Below are positions 43,268 through 53,500 of a DNA stretch of 58,638 bases, one piece after another. How positions within the stretch are numbered: the stretch's first letter is position 1; the number at the start of each line of letters is the position of its first letter. This stretch comes from Methylomonas methanica (GTDB lineage Bacteria > Pseudomonadota > Gammaproteobacteria > Methylococcales > Methylomonadaceae): assembly GCA_001644045.1 (NCBI GenBank), contig LUUF01000069.1:1-58638 (forward strand). The letters are read 5' to 3'. Position numbers and translations under genes: made by a program. Below the pieces are notes generated by a model. It was not told the DNA's origin and searched no databases. It saw nothing but the letters and a program-made list of their open reading frames with translations.

Positions 43268-44464
43268 ATGTTTACTGACAAATCAATCAAAGGGCTTAAG
43301 GCAAAACCGTCGGCATATAGACTCTATGAAAAAGGGCCTGATAAAGGCTTTGGCGTCAAAGTGACGCCAGCTGGAAGCGTAGCCTTTTTTATTCAATATG
43401 CAGGTCCGGATGGCAAACAAAAATTCGCAAGTCTGGGACGGTATCCATCGATTAGCTTATCTGAGGCAAGAGATAAGTGTCGTGAACTGAGGCGGGAGAT
43501 CGAACGAGGAATTGACCCACAATCTCGCATTGAACTGAGACTTGGCAGCGTAGCTGATTTGTTTGATTACTACATCAAGCACATGGTTGATTCAGGAAAA
43601 CGAACTTTTGAAAAAGTCGAGGCCGATCTTCATTACAACTGTAAAGACATTTTAGACTTACAAGCCAAGGACGTAACGCCAGCTAATATAAGGAAAATAC
43701 TTTACACAATTATTTCGCGAGGCTCGAATGTTCAGGCTAATCGAATTCGATCTTACTTAAGAAGAGCATTTGAATTAGGGGTTTATCATGATAACGACCC
43801 CAAAAACCTATCAAATGATTTTACCTTTCAAATACAAGCTAACCCGGTTGATGCAATTCCAAAGGATACCAGTGCCGAAGTCGCCGGAGAAAGAGCATTA
43901 TCATTTTCAGAAATCAAAGTGCTTTGGAACGAAACATGCCTTCATGAGCAATTCCATCTAGCCACAAAACTACTGCTACTATATGGCTGCCGTTCTTGGG
44001 AGCTCTGCGGCGCAATGAAACATGAGTTTGATTTTGAAGCCATGATTTGGAGCGCCCCACCAGAACGAGTGAAAAACGAACGCTGGCTGATATTGCCTAT
44101 TACTCCATTAGCAAAAAAATTACTTGCTGAATTATGGCCATATTCTGGAAACTCTAACTATCTTTTTCCAAGTAGATATAACGAAGAAAAACCGATACAT
44201 AAAACATCTTTGGCGCATGCAATTACTCGAATAAGCAGCATCGATACATTTACCCCGAGAGATTTAAGAAGAACAGTAAAAACTCGTATGGGAGAAATTG
44301 GAATAGAAAAAAGCATCAGAGATAGGATACAAAATCATGCTCTAAATGACGTAAGCTCAAAACATTATGATAGATATGATTATTTACAGGAAAAACGAAG
44401 CGCCTTATTAAAATGGGAAAAACATTTAATCGAGTTGAATGCTCATAAAAATACGTTCAGTTGA
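43268..44464 (+). CDS. int: Tyrosine integrase of the conjugative element (P4-type)
   Basis: The 398-residue protein has the N-terminal arm domain of P4-like integrases (MFTDKSIKGLKAKPSAYRLY, GFGVKVTPAGSVAFFIQY, LGRYPSISLSEARDKCREL). The catalytic part shows the Arg of LLLYGCRSWELCGAM, the TPRDLRRTVKTRMGEIG block and a Tyr in SSKHYDRYDYLQEKR. The family integrates into tRNA 3' ends, matching the tRNA-Asn fragment 150 bp upstream. It is more AT-rich than its chromosomal neighbours. An IS630 element lies 46 bp downstream. Confidence 0.9.
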   Translation: MFTDKSIKGLKAKPSAYRLYEKGPDKGFGVKVTPAGSVAFFIQYAGPDGKQKFASLGRYPSISLSEARDKCRELRREIERGIDPQSRIELRLGSVADLFDYYIKHMVDSGKRTFEKVEADLHYNCKDILDLQAKDVTPANIRKILYTIISRGSNVQANRIRSYLRRAFELGVYHDNDPKNLSNDFTFQIQANPVDAIPKDTSAEVAGERALSFSEIKVLWNETCLHEQFHLATKLLLLYGCRSWELCGAMKHEFDFEAMIWSAPPERVKNERWLILPITPLAKKLLAELWPYSGNSNYLFPSRYNEEKPIHKTSLAHAITRISSIDTFTPRDLRRTVKTRMGEIGIEKSIRDRIQNHALNDVSSKHYDRYDYLQEKRSALLKWEKHLIELNAHKNTFS

Positions 44465-44510
44465 TTTTTATTAGATCGACAATAAATTAGCCATTCATTA
44501 TTTTTTGATT

Positions 44511-45615
44511 TACTGCTCATAAAGAAAGTATTGTCACTCGCCAGCATATAAACAATCTGGGTGTCTGAAGAAAGATTTCACGACATGCGGGAGTTTCTGT
44601 AATCGATGCATGGCGGATTGGACGAGTTTCTTTAATTCGATTTTATTTTCCGGCATTTGCTTGGCGGCGCGCGGCTTGATATAGCCCCACACCTGTTCAT
44701 CCGGATTCAATTGCGGTGCGTACGGTGGCAGAAAAACCAATTGCAACTGGCCTTGCTGCTGCTCCACAAAGGTTTTAACGCTCTTAGCCTTATGAATCGG
44801 ATGGCCATCAACGACCAGTATGATCGGCTGTTCGGCGCCGCGCAGCAGACGCTTCAAGAATTCGATAAACACCTCGGCGGTGACGTTGCCTTCCTGAACC
44901 ATGAAGCGAAAATCGCCCCGCGCACTGACGGCGGAGATCAGGTTCAAGCCATATCGTCGCCCGGTCGTCTTCACGGTCGGCGGCCGACCGACCGGCGCCC
45001 AGGTGGTGCCGGCATGAAAGTCAGAACGCACGCCGGCTTCATCGGCAAAATAAATCACCGCGCCGGTGCGTTTGGCTTCAGCCTTCAACGCCGGAAACTC
45101 TGCCGCTTGCCACTTTTCCACCAAGACCGGGTCCTGTTGCCAAGCCCGATACAAGGGCTTCTGTGGCGTAAAGCCCAGAAGTCGCATGATGCGTCCCACG
45201 CTCGGTGCCGTGAGACGCTTGCCAAACTGGCGGTAGATGACTTCGCCGATCAGCGACAGCGTCCACAAACCGAACTCCAACTTCATCTGCCAGGGTGTTT
45301 TGTCGCGGACGGTCTCGGCGATCCAGCGCATTTCGTCGGGCGTCACCAGGGGTGGGCGGCCCGTAATCTTTTTAGCCAGCAACGCATTTTGGCCACCGGT
45401 TGCAAAATCGGCGAGCCAGCGAAACACCGTGCGGATGTTGACACCCATCGCCGCCGCCACGCTGGTCGCCGTCTGCCCATTTTTCACCGCTTTGACCGCC
45501 TGCTGCCGCATCACTTGCAGCGTATGGTGATCAATTTCTCGGCCGTCTGAATCTCGTTTACATTTCATGGGGATATTATCCCATGAATATGGCTTAACTT
45601 ATTTTAAGAGCAGTA
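44511..45615. mobile_element. IS630-family insertion sequence
   Basis: One transposase gene is bounded by inverted ends reading TACTGCTC(A/T)TAAA inwards (44511 and 45615). Both ends carry the TA dinucleotide that IS630 elements duplicate on insertion. Length is 1105 bp. The right end lies 2 bp beyond the stop of the Fic gene, which was not disrupted. Confidence 0.8.
44534..45568 (-). CDS. IS630-family transposase
   Basis: The 344-residue protein has an N-terminal HTH (ATSVAAAMGVNIRTVFRWLA) and a DDE domain with VIYFADEAGV, IILVVDGHPIHKA and PPYAPQLNPDEQVWGYIK, giving the Asp-Asp-Glu triad. It is a single intact frame, so the element may be active. Its antisense strand holds a long open frame that is only a shadow. 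Confidence 0.95.
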   Translation of the reverse strand: MKCKRDSDGREIDHHTLQVMRQQAVKAVKNGQTATSVAAAMGVNIRTVFRWLADFATGGQNALLAKKITGRPPLVTPDEMRWIAETVRDKTPWQMKLEFGLWTLSLIGEVIYRQFGKRLTAPSVGRIMRLLGFTPQKPLYRAWQQDPVLVEKWQAAEFPALKAEAKRTGAVIYFADEAGVRSDFHAGTTWAPVGRPPTVKTTGRRYGLNLISAVSARGDFRFMVQEGNVTAEVFIEFLKRLLRGAEQPIILVVDGHPIHKAKSVKTFVEQQQGQLQLVFLPPYAPQLNPDEQVWGYIKPRAAKQMPENKIELKKLVQSAMHRLQKLPHVVKSFFRHPDCLYAGE

Positions 45616-45617
45616 AT

Positions 45618-47024
45618 TCAATCAATGAGTTTTATTCCTTTTTCCTGCCATACCGAAAACTCCAGAGGACGCAAGCCGAAACGGATAGCATTTCCTGCAT
45701 GTAACGTTTTGAGTTCGTTTTGTATCAAAATAATGAATTTCTGCTTGTCTTCCTGGGACACAGAATTTGGAATGCCTGCCAAGATTGATGCTGCATCTGT
45801 CGCCAGTCCATCCCGGACAATGGCTCTTATAACCTCGGCCAGTTCGTTTCGGTAACGTAATCTAATGATGTCCGGCGGCACGAGCTGCTGTTGCACGGCG
45901 ACGTATTGCTGACAGGAACGCTCGTAAGCCCAAATATAGACATCTCTCAACAATTCAATTCGATTCAGCTCATAGACACCGAGGACCGCGTCCACGTAAG
46001 CCTGTTGAGGCACATCGATAAAGGACAGTGGACAGAGATTGTGTTGAATCAGCGGGATATTGGCCGCCAACCGCGAAACCCGTTTGTTAACGTCTTCGAA
46101 GGGTTGCAAGTAAGGCAAATGCACCATCAGGAAAAACGATTGTTCAAACGGATCGTTGATTTCAGCAGCCATGGTCATGACAATCCCAAACAACTCCTCA
46201 ATCCGTTGCGGCATCGCAATTGGCAAATAGACACTGCCGCCGATATCGACCGCCCGATTGCGCAGGCGACCACAACTCATCGGATCTGCCAACAAACCAT
46301 CCGATAAAAAAGCATGTAAGGCAACGATGGTTTCGGCCGTAACGCCGGCATGCTCGGTATCGCGTACCAAATATTCAATGGCCGATTTGTGATTGAGGAT
46401 CATCTGGGTTTCCATGACATCCTTGCCTTCAGCCGCCTGACCGAACTCAATCAAGCGTTCGGTATCCAGTCGACTGTAGGTATTGCCTTCCAAACGGGAA
46501 GAAGCCCAAGAAAGGTCGATGAGCAGGCGATTCAGAATGTCACGGGCAAACGTTCCTGCCGGGGTTTGCTCAGACGGCGACCTGCCCAGGGTATGTAATT
46601 GTTCGCGTAAACCAGCTGATAAGTAATAGGTGTGGTTTGGATAATACTTCCCCAGGAAATCCGGCTGATAGCTGACGGGAGACCGTTGAGTTCGTGGTTG
46701 ACGAATAAAGAACTTGATCTCTTCGCCTTCTGGCGAAATGGGAATGTAAACTTCGTCAACGCCATGCCAGTTTGAGTCATCCACACCATTAGCTACGGCG
46801 ATACCCGTGCCAAGCTTTACGACTTTATACTTCAGTGCTCGTCCATCGCCTTCGCTAACAATGCGACGCTCTGCCACCAATGTGGCCAATCGACGTTGTA
46901 AAGTGCGGCCCTTAATTTCGAAATCTAGCCATTGCGCAATGTCTTTCGCGCCAATACCTTCGGGATATTGAGCAATCAGCTTTTCGATTCTCTCCAGCTC
47001 TTCTGATGGGACTATTTTTGGCAT
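45618..47024 (-). CDS. Fic-family protein with variant active-site motif
   Basis: The 468-residue protein has an N-terminal winged helix (about 1-70), a linker and a Fic domain (about 170-330). The core motif reads LQPFEDVNKRVSR instead of HPFxxGNGR: the catalytic His is Gln and GNGR is VNKR. An inhibitory-type helix segment (SWASSRLEGNTYSRLDTE) precedes it, with SxxxEGN as in self-inhibited Fic proteins. Normal Fic proteins transfer AMP to target proteins; with these changes activity is doubtful or different. The final 90 residues are helical. Confidence 0.8.
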   Translation of the reverse strand: MPKIVPSEELERIEKLIAQYPEGIGAKDIAQWLDFEIKGRTLQRRLATLVAERRIVSEGDGRALKYKVVKLGTGIAVANGVDDSNWHGVDEVYIPISPEGEEIKFFIRQPRTQRSPVSYQPDFLGKYYPNHTYYLSAGLREQLHTLGRSPSEQTPAGTFARDILNRLLIDLSWASSRLEGNTYSRLDTERLIEFGQAAEGKDVMETQMILNHKSAIEYLVRDTEHAGVTAETIVALHAFLSDGLLADPMSCGRLRNRAVDIGGSVYLPIAMPQRIEELFGIVMTMAAEINDPFEQSFFLMVHLPYLQPFEDVNKRVSRLAANIPLIQHNLCPLSFIDVPQQAYVDAVLGVYELNRIELLRDVYIWAYERSCQQYVAVQQQLVPPDIIRLRYRNELAEVIRAIVRDGLATDAASILAGIPNSVSQEDKQKFIILIQNELKTLHAGNAIRFGLRPLEFSVWQEKGIKLID

Positions 47025-47205
47025 GATTTGATTTTTGGTGTCGCGATTAGTTTTAATGCGCCACTTAATATGTCATTAAACCAAAAATCGCGCCATAAAA
47101 ACTTCTTGGTTGCACGTTTAAAATTAATCCAACTTCAGCCCGCTCCAGTCATCACGCTCCGTACCGACCGCAAGATCAAGCAAGGCCAAATTCAGAGGAC
47201 CAGCG

Positions 47206-47230
47206 AAAAACCGCAAAAAGAGCGGTTTTT
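47206..47230. terminator. Hairpin between Fic and transglycosylase genes
   Basis: Arms AAAAACCGC/GCGGTTTTT with a 7-base loop form a terminator usable from both strands. It lies between the divergent fic and slt genes. Confidence 0.6.
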
Positions 47231-47293
47231 CGAGCGTATAGATTTTTTGGCAACGTCGTAAACTCGCATCAAGACCATTACGGCGAGCTTGCG

Positions 47294-47941
47294 ATGTGTA
47301 ATATTCCTTCAAAAAATCTTAAGCTTCAGATTCCATTTCAAAACGTTATTAAGCATCTTCCGATTGGCATGATTGGCGGCTTTTGTATCATCAGCCAACC
47401 CATGGAATCAATGGCTGATGGAGCCATTCAAATAATCAGCAGCAACCAACAGTCTCCAGGTTCAAAATCCACATTACGGAACACGCTGTGGGACCAAGTT
47501 GCTCGGAGACATGGCATTGACCCCTACATTCTCTATGCCGTTGCGCTCACCGAATCGCGAAAAAACGATGACCAGAATAAAGTCATACCCTCGCCCTGGG
47601 CCATCAATAACGCTGGCAACACCTATATTCCTGGTAGCCAGCAGGAAGCCGAAGCATTGCTCAATCAATTGATGGATCAAGGTAAACGCAATATCGACGT
47701 TGGCATGATGCAAGTCAATCTTCGGTGGCATGGCCACCGTGTTGCGAAACCAGAGCAACTCTTGATACCAAGCACCAATCTCGAAATCGGTGCAAGTGTA
47801 CTCTCCGAGGCCATCCAATCGGTGCCTGGCAATCTTGCACATGGCATAGGCCGATATTACAGTTGGAAAAATGAGCCGGCCGCCATCCAGTACGGACGGA
47901 AAGTTATTGCCCTGGCAAATCAAATTCGCGCAATTCTTTAG
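47294..47941 (+). CDS. Lytic transglycosylase of the conjugation system
   Basis: The 215-residue protein has a hydrophobic N-terminal segment (LPIGMIGGFCIISQPMESMA) and an SLT domain: WDQVARRHGIDPYILYAVAL followed by the catalytic Glu of TESRKND, then IDVGMMQVNLRWHGHR. It opens peptidoglycan for the transfer apparatus. A transglycosylase gene beside setDC is also found in SXT-type elements. The start is uncertain; an ATG at 47369 is an alternative. Confidence 0.8.
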   Translation: MCNIPSKNLKLQIPFQNVIKHLPIGMIGGFCIISQPMESMADGAIQIISSNQQSPGSKSTLRNTLWDQVARRHGIDPYILYAVALTESRKNDDQNKVIPSPWAINNAGNTYIPGSQQEAEALLNQLMDQGKRNIDVGMMQVNLRWHGHRVAKPEQLLIPSTNLEIGASVLSEAIQSVPGNLAHGIGRYYSWKNEPAAIQYGRKVIALANQIRAIL

Positions 47942-47959
47942 CCAATCGAGGATTGCAGA

Positions 47960-48271
47960 ATGGATGAGAATCTCTACAAACTCAATCTCGACTACCTCAT
48001 TGTCGCTCAATCCTTAATTTTTTCCGGCAGCGAACAGAAAGCCATGTTCTGCTTAGGTCTCACGACCGAAGCGGTGTCGTTGCTCCGAAAGATGCCACTC
48101 GCACAATTAAAAAGTTTGGCCAGAAGTGATTGCCTGACCTTTGTCCCTCGTTTCAATCCCCATAAATGGAGCAAATTTCTAACCGTCGAAAAAGATGAAG
48201 ATCCTAATGCACTCGACGCACGAACCATCGACCTTCTGATGCTCCTGTCTGCCCACCCACCTGAGTCATGA
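47960..48271 (+). CDS. SetD/FlhD-like transcription activator subunit
   Basis: The 103-residue protein is a FlhD homologue by size and layout: LYKLNLDYLIVAQSLIFSGS, then FCLGLTTEAVSLLRKMPLAQ and LARSDCLTFVPRF. In SXT and IncC elements the FlhD/FlhC relatives SetDC or AcaDC activate all conjugation genes. It overlaps the FlhC-like gene by 4 bp in the order D then C. RBS is weak. Its targets here should be promoters of the tra genes and of integrase/excision genes; the binding motif was not identified. Confidence 0.8.
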   Translation: MDENLYKLNLDYLIVAQSLIFSGSEQKAMFCLGLTTEAVSLLRKMPLAQLKSLARSDCLTFVPRFNPHKWSKFLTVEKDEDPNALDARTIDLLMLLSAHPPES

Positions 48272-48816
48272 GCAACCATTGCCCATTTGCTACTCGGCTT
48301 AAAGATCAGTATTGGGCTTATCAATTGCTGAAACGAAGATTACGCACAAAATTTGCCGGCCGGGTCATCAAAACCCTTCGACAGAAGGACTTATGTAATC
48401 TCTACTTTTCCCTACACGGAGAAAGTCCGGTCGCTGGCCTAGTCCCTAGCATCCTAGCAATGCCACAGTCACGTGAGTCGTTTCTTTACATGGCGCTATT
48501 TGCATCAATCTATCGAAGCGCTTGCTCAAGTGCTATCTCCGCCGAAATGGACCTAAACGCCCTAGTGTTTGCCTGGGATACATTTTGTGCCTTCTATCCA
48601 AGCCATATCCAAGAACGCCGACCGTTTGGCCGCATACGGCCAGCAAATTTCGATGAAGCCTGGATTATCACCGAAGCACTGAGAGACGGACTCGCAGAAT
48701 TACCTTACTGTACGACCTGCCATACGCCATATTTAGTTATTCATGGCTGCAAATATCAGCAGGTCTGTCAAATGTGCGTGCTAAACCAAATCCCTAAAAC
48801 TAGAATGATTACCTAA
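48268..48816 (+). CDS. SetC/FlhC-like transcription activator subunit
   Basis: The 182-residue protein matches FlhC: an N-terminal helical region (YWAYQLLKRRLRTKFAGRVI), the ALVFAWDTFCAFYPSHIQ segment and two CxxC pairs at the end (LPYCTTCHTPYLVIHGCKYQ, then CQMC) that bind zinc in FlhC. It would form the D4C2 complex with the upstream protein. There is no flagellar gene in the window, so the pair belongs to the conjugative element. Confidence 0.85.
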   Translation: MSNHCPFATRLKDQYWAYQLLKRRLRTKFAGRVIKTLRQKDLCNLYFSLHGESPVAGLVPSILAMPQSRESFLYMALFASIYRSACSSAISAEMDLNALVFAWDTFCAFYPSHIQERRPFGRIRPANFDEAWIITEALRDGLAELPYCTTCHTPYLVIHGCKYQQVCQMCVLNQIPKTRMIT

Positions 48817-48963
48817 CAAATGCGCCTAAAGATAGCGACGTCTTGGCCGCATTGGGGGCAATTCATTGTCCGGGCAGACATCATCCTGGGAAATAACTTT
48901 ATGCTCTCATTTCAGTTCAGAGGACTATAATCCACCCATTCAACCTTCCTATGTAATAAGTCT

Positions 48964-49308
48964 ATGAAAACAGTGAATGTGAGCGGTTTAAAGAACAATC
49001 CTAGCGAAGCGTTGCGCATGGCACATGAGGACATGGTCCTGGTCATGAATCGAAATCAACCGGACGCCGTGATGGTCGGCCTCAAATCCGCCAAAATCAT
49101 TGGTATGCCGGGAGTGCGCAAAGCCTTGGCGACAGCCTTATTCAAAGACGGAAACTTATCCCTTGCCCGCTCCGCTAAACTGGCCGATATGCCGTTGGCA
49201 AACTTTATTGCGCACGTCTCGCGCCTGGGTATTTCCGTCATCGAGCAAACGGCTGATGAAGTCGAGGATGATTTGGACACTCTGGACCAGTGGCTCAACA
49301 AAGCCTGA
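48964..49308 (+). CDS. UPF0175-family antitoxin
   Basis: The 114-residue protein has a Phd/YefM-like start (KTVNVSGLKNNPSEALRMAH) and the UPF0175 HTH (FKDGNLSLARSAKLADMPLA, then NFIAHVSRLGISVI). It is the antitoxin of UPF0175/DUF3368 pairs. A TATAAT box at 48926-48931 lies 33 bp upstream. Its stop is 7 bp from the toxin gene. Confidence 0.8.
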   Translation: MKTVNVSGLKNNPSEALRMAHEDMVLVMNRNQPDAVMVGLKSAKIIGMPGVRKALATALFKDGNLSLARSAKLADMPLANFIAHVSRLGISVIEQTADEVEDDLDTLDQWLNKA

Positions 49309-49314
49309 TCGCGG

Positions 49315-49803
49315 ATGATCAAAAAAGTAATTGTCGATGCCAGTCCATTGATCGGACTGGCGTTGGTGGAGGGTTTAATCTGGCTGCCCCAGTTATTTGG
49401 TCAGGTTTTCGTACCCGAATCGGTGAAACAAGAAGTGTTACCGGGCAAATCGGCGCCAGGTGAACAAGCGCTGGATCACGCATTCGATTCAGGTTGGCTA
49501 ACGGTATGGCATGAATCCATAACACCACATTTGGACATTGATCTGGACACCGGAGAAACGGATTGCATCAACATTGCGCTGTCGTCACCCCAAAACTATT
49601 TGCTGATCATGGATGAACGTGCCGGCCGGGCTGTGGCCAAAGAATATCAATTACATGTCGCAGGTACTGCCTCTGTCATCGGACAGGCCAAAAAGCAAGG
49701 TTTGATTTCGTCTGCTCGAGCCGCTTTTGAAATTTTGCACCGATCGGATTTTCGGATTTCGGCTACCGTGATCAACAAAATTCTGGCAAGTGTCGGCGAG
49801 TAA
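49315..49803 (+). CDS. DUF3368 PIN-like toxin
   Basis: The 162-residue protein has the PIN-like DUF3368 features: IVDASPLIGLALVEGL at the start, the acidic LDTGETDCINIAL motif and LLIMDERAGRAVAKEYQLHV, then GTASVIGQAKKQGLI. The family is predicted to cleave RNA. It is translated behind the UPF0175 antitoxin as a two-gene pair that probably stabilises the element. Confidence 0.8.
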   Translation: MIKKVIVDASPLIGLALVEGLIWLPQLFGQVFVPESVKQEVLPGKSAPGEQALDHAFDSGWLTVWHESITPHLDIDLDTGETDCINIALSSPQNYLLIMDERAGRAVAKEYQLHVAGTASVIGQAKKQGLISSARAAFEILHRSDFRISATVINKILASVGE

Positions 49804-49925
49804 ACCGTTCGATATGAAGGTCATCTTTCTTTACCTTGTTGAAATAGTTTTGATTTAAAAAACCGACTTGGAACGTTAGCTCAATCGCGGTAGGATTGCC
49901 CAACCGCTTAAGCATGGAGAATACA

Positions 49926-50528
49926 ATGTCTTCACAGTCATCACTCTCAGACCGGTTCAAACAGCCCAGCCAATCGATTCAAACTCGACCAAATCACTCA
50001 ATGTTCAATGGCCATCATGCAACTGTCGATTGTCCCGAATGCCATCGAATCATGGTGCCGCGCGTCATTACCTATTACGGGCAACCAACAAAATCGATTT
50101 GTCCTTTTTGTGGGGCGACCTTTGCCAGGTTTCCGAGCGAAGTTAGACAATTTTTACAGCGTTTTTCACAAAAGTCCGTTTCATTCGATGCTTTTAAACG
50201 AATAGCTTTGGTAACCGTTGGCTTTGGTTTGATTTGGCTCCTTGCAACGATGGAAATATTGCCTAGCGAGATGGAAGCCCTTGGGATATTCGGTAGCATC
50301 ATTTTCAGCGCTTTCGGCCTAGCTGAATTTTTTTATCAAACGATCGAATTCATTGCGAAACAGTTATCGCACAACAGTAGCTATTATTGGTCGGCTACAA
50401 CTTTGATCGCAATTCTGATTCTGTATGTTAGAGATGATCTCACCCGTTACGTTGTGATGGCTTCTTTTCTTATGATAGTTAGATGGATACTGGCTGGTTT
50501 TGCAGTCGCGAGAAGTCACTCTCAGTGA
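49926..50528 (+). CDS. Zinc-ribbon membrane protein, possible entry-exclusion factor
   Basis: The ATG at 49926 follows GGAG at 6-bp spacing, giving 200 residues. Residues about 35-65 contain a zinc ribbon (VDCPECHRIM and SICPFCGATF). Four hydrophobic segments follow (ALVTVGFGLIWLLATMEILP among them). No family is recognised. It ends 3 bp from the end of traG, tail to tail; in SXT the entry-exclusion gene eex sits beside traG. That parallel suggests, but does not prove, an exclusion role. Confidence 0.45.
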   Translation: MSSQSSLSDRFKQPSQSIQTRPNHSMFNGHHATVDCPECHRIMVPRVITYYGQPTKSICPFCGATFARFPSEVRQFLQRFSQKSVSFDAFKRIALVTVGFGLIWLLATMEILPSEMEALGIFGSIIFSAFGLAEFFYQTIEFIAKQLSHNSSYYWSATTLIAILILYVRDDLTRYVVMASFLMIVRWILAGFAVARSHSQ

Positions 50529-50531
50529 AAG

Positions 50532-53500
50532 TTAATAATTTATGCGGCCACGCGCCCGATTGTAATTCCCAATCTGGTCAATCAGATCCATGCGGCCTTG
50601 ACCAGCCGCACTTTTAAGTAGCTTAGCGATATCATTACCTTCGACACTGCCTTCCTCTTCTATTAACTGGCTTCTTGCAATACCAAGGGTGCCGCCATAT
50701 TCGCCAGCAACGGCAATTCCTGCAAACGCTTCAAACATGGCAGCTCGATAATAAGCCTGCTGACCTGGAGTCAACCTATCTGCAACTTCGTTTACTCTCT
50801 GATCTGCCCATACTTCCGAAGCGTCTTTAAAACCGGAATACGACTGGTTTGACGCATACTTTATCGAATCCCAAATACTCATCCCTTTTGCCTGACCCTG
50901 TTGTACAAACTCAGCAAACTCTCGGATATGTTGATTGCTAACGGAGCCCACAGCTTCCAGATTCTTCGCTGAGTTGTAAAGGCCTCCGCCCAAATAATCA
51001 AATGACGCCTCAGCTACCGAAGGCGTGTCATTGGCCGCGGCCGCAATCGATTGCCTAAAATGCTCCGCTTTGATGTTCGCCAATTGCCCAAAGCCTTCTC
51101 TTGAATTTTGCTCACGCTCAGCCAGATTACGATCGTGTTGCGCTTCGACACGGGCTTCGCCACCGGCAATTTTTCCTGTCGCTGAGCGAATCTGTGCCCG
51201 TGCCCGTTGGTTTAGCGATTCGGTTTCAGCGCGTGGGTCTTTAAGCTGAGCCTGTTCGACTGATGTCTGAACCTTGCCAGTTTCCGGTGCATTGGCCTTC
51301 AGTGATTCATTCCGACTGGCATCCCAGGATTGATCGGCTTGCGGTGCATTGAACGTATCGCCCAGCAGTTGATAGCCCGAGATTTGCGCCAGGTGCGATT
51401 GTTGATCATCTAGGGTACGGTAACTGGGTGACGAAAAACCGGTCAATAACGACATCCCAGCGGCGGCATAGGCTTGATCGGCATCGCTGATCCAACCGGC
51501 GGCTTTCCATTGTGACGCCAGCCGTTGCGTATCGCCTCGCAAGCCGTATTGATCCAGCGTGCGATCAAGACGCTCCATCAAGCCGGGATCATGAGCGATT
51601 TTGTATCCCGTTTCCGCCGCGCCGAAACTGGCTTGTGTTCCGAAGCGTTGTTGGGCCGATAGGGTTTGTTGATAGGATTCGCTGGCGGATACCGCGTCGG
51701 TTGCGCTGTGTTGCAACGAGGACAACGATTGATTTTGTAGCCCCATCGACGCGACGTTTCGAGTTCCAGTTTGCGCATCCAGCGCCAGGCTTTTGGCTAA
51801 ACCGGCTTGATAGCCCTGACTGTCATTGACGGTCTGACTGATGTCGGCGGCAATGGCGTCGGACTTGTCTTGACTGACTTTGAAGTCGTTTTGCAGACGA
51901 CCGGAGATCGCGCCGCTTAATTGGTCGTTGCCGAGCTTGGCGCCGGCATTGGCACTGCCGGCGACCAGTGCCGAGAACTGATCCGCTGAAATACCGGTAT
52001 CAGCATGTTTCTTGGCGAAGGCTTCACCGAACTGACGGTTATAAGCATCGGTATAACTGGAGCTGCTGGCGATTTGATGGCCCAGCGAGCGACTATCAAA
52101 AGCATCGCTGCTGATACTCGCCGACTTCGAAGCCGTCGACGACACACTGTGCATGAAACTGCTGGTGGCTTGTTCGGATGTGCTGTAAGCGGACAACACT
52201 GCCGCACTCATGTCCTTGCCGGCGGTAAAGGTCGGCAGCACTTTGTCGACGCCGGTTTGGGTGACCGCCGACAACGGACTGTATTGATGTTGCGCTTGCG
52301 CATTCAATACCGGCGCCGGGCTGATCACATCGGGCGTGGCGATTTTCTCGTTGACGTAATCGCCGCTGTCCATCCGTCCCAGGAAATGGGTGGCAGTCAC
52401 TGCACCGCGGTAGATCAGCATCAAGGTAATAGCCGGCGTTGAAGCAGCCAGCATGCCGCCGATCGACAGCCATTGCTGCAACTCCATATCCAGTTGGTAA
52501 ATGCCCATCATCGACGGCAAGTTGTAGGTCGCCGTAGTCAGTGCCGCCATTTTGCCGGCGGCCGACATCTGGATGAACAGGTTGATCACCGCCAAAATCG
52601 GCATCCACAATTGGATCCACAACAACATCGAGAAGTAGCCGATATTCATCCGAATACCAACATTGCCCAGCATCACCACAAAGGCCATGATCGGCGCAAT
52701 GGCGTAACTCAAGCCTTCGATAAACGCCATCATCGGCCGGACGATCTTGGCAAACAGGGTTTGCTCTGCGGCCCATTGGGTATTGCGTTGCTGGATGGCT
52801 TGCTCGACCATAGCCGCTTTGTTCCAATGTAAGCCGTCTTCATGCCGACCGATCACGCCTTTCTCGAACATGGGCATGATGGCCGACATCAGCATGTAAT
52901 CGGCGGCATCGACCACACCGGGGCCGGCCAACGCATCGAAGGCATCCTGAATTTTCGGCACGGTATCGGCCGCCGCCGGCACACCCAAGGTCGGCTGCAA
53001 CAACCCTTCCAGCGCTGTCGCAAAATTGCCATTGGCCACCACACTCAAATCGGCCCAGGCATCCGTGCAGGTTTTGGTTTGCGGTTGGCCGCCGACATAG
53101 ATTTGGGTCATGTAGATGTCGGAATCAAACCTGATCGCATTCAACGGATCGGCATCACGCAAAATGGCATCCACCGATTTCTGGTTCAGGTCGACACCGG
53201 TCAACGTGCATTCGCGCACATAATTCGCAAACGAAGTTTCCATATCGCTGCCGGCATTCGGCACGTTGGCCGCGCCCAAATTGATTCTGGACAACAAATT
53301 CTTCCGCACCGCCGTCAAGGTCTGCAAACTGTCGGCAAAGCCATTGCCGGTCATCGACGGAGTGCCAAAGCCTTGTTCGAATAGCCGAGTGGTGCGATAG
53401 CCCATGTTCGACATCACACTGCCCACCACCGCCGGCCCCAACGGCACATTGTCGACCACCACCACGCTGCCGGTATAGGCATCCTCGATCGACACCCGCA

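Noticed and set aside
44657..45550. Long plus-strand open frame (297 codons) opposite the IS630 transposase
   Set aside because: The minus-strand frame has clear HTH and DDE motifs; the plus-strand product has no family pattern and mirrors the GC structure of the real gene.
47028..47261. 77-codon plus-strand frame between the Fic and transglycosylase genes
   Set aside because: It lies in the promoter region of fic, runs through a terminator hairpin and has no recognised motif.
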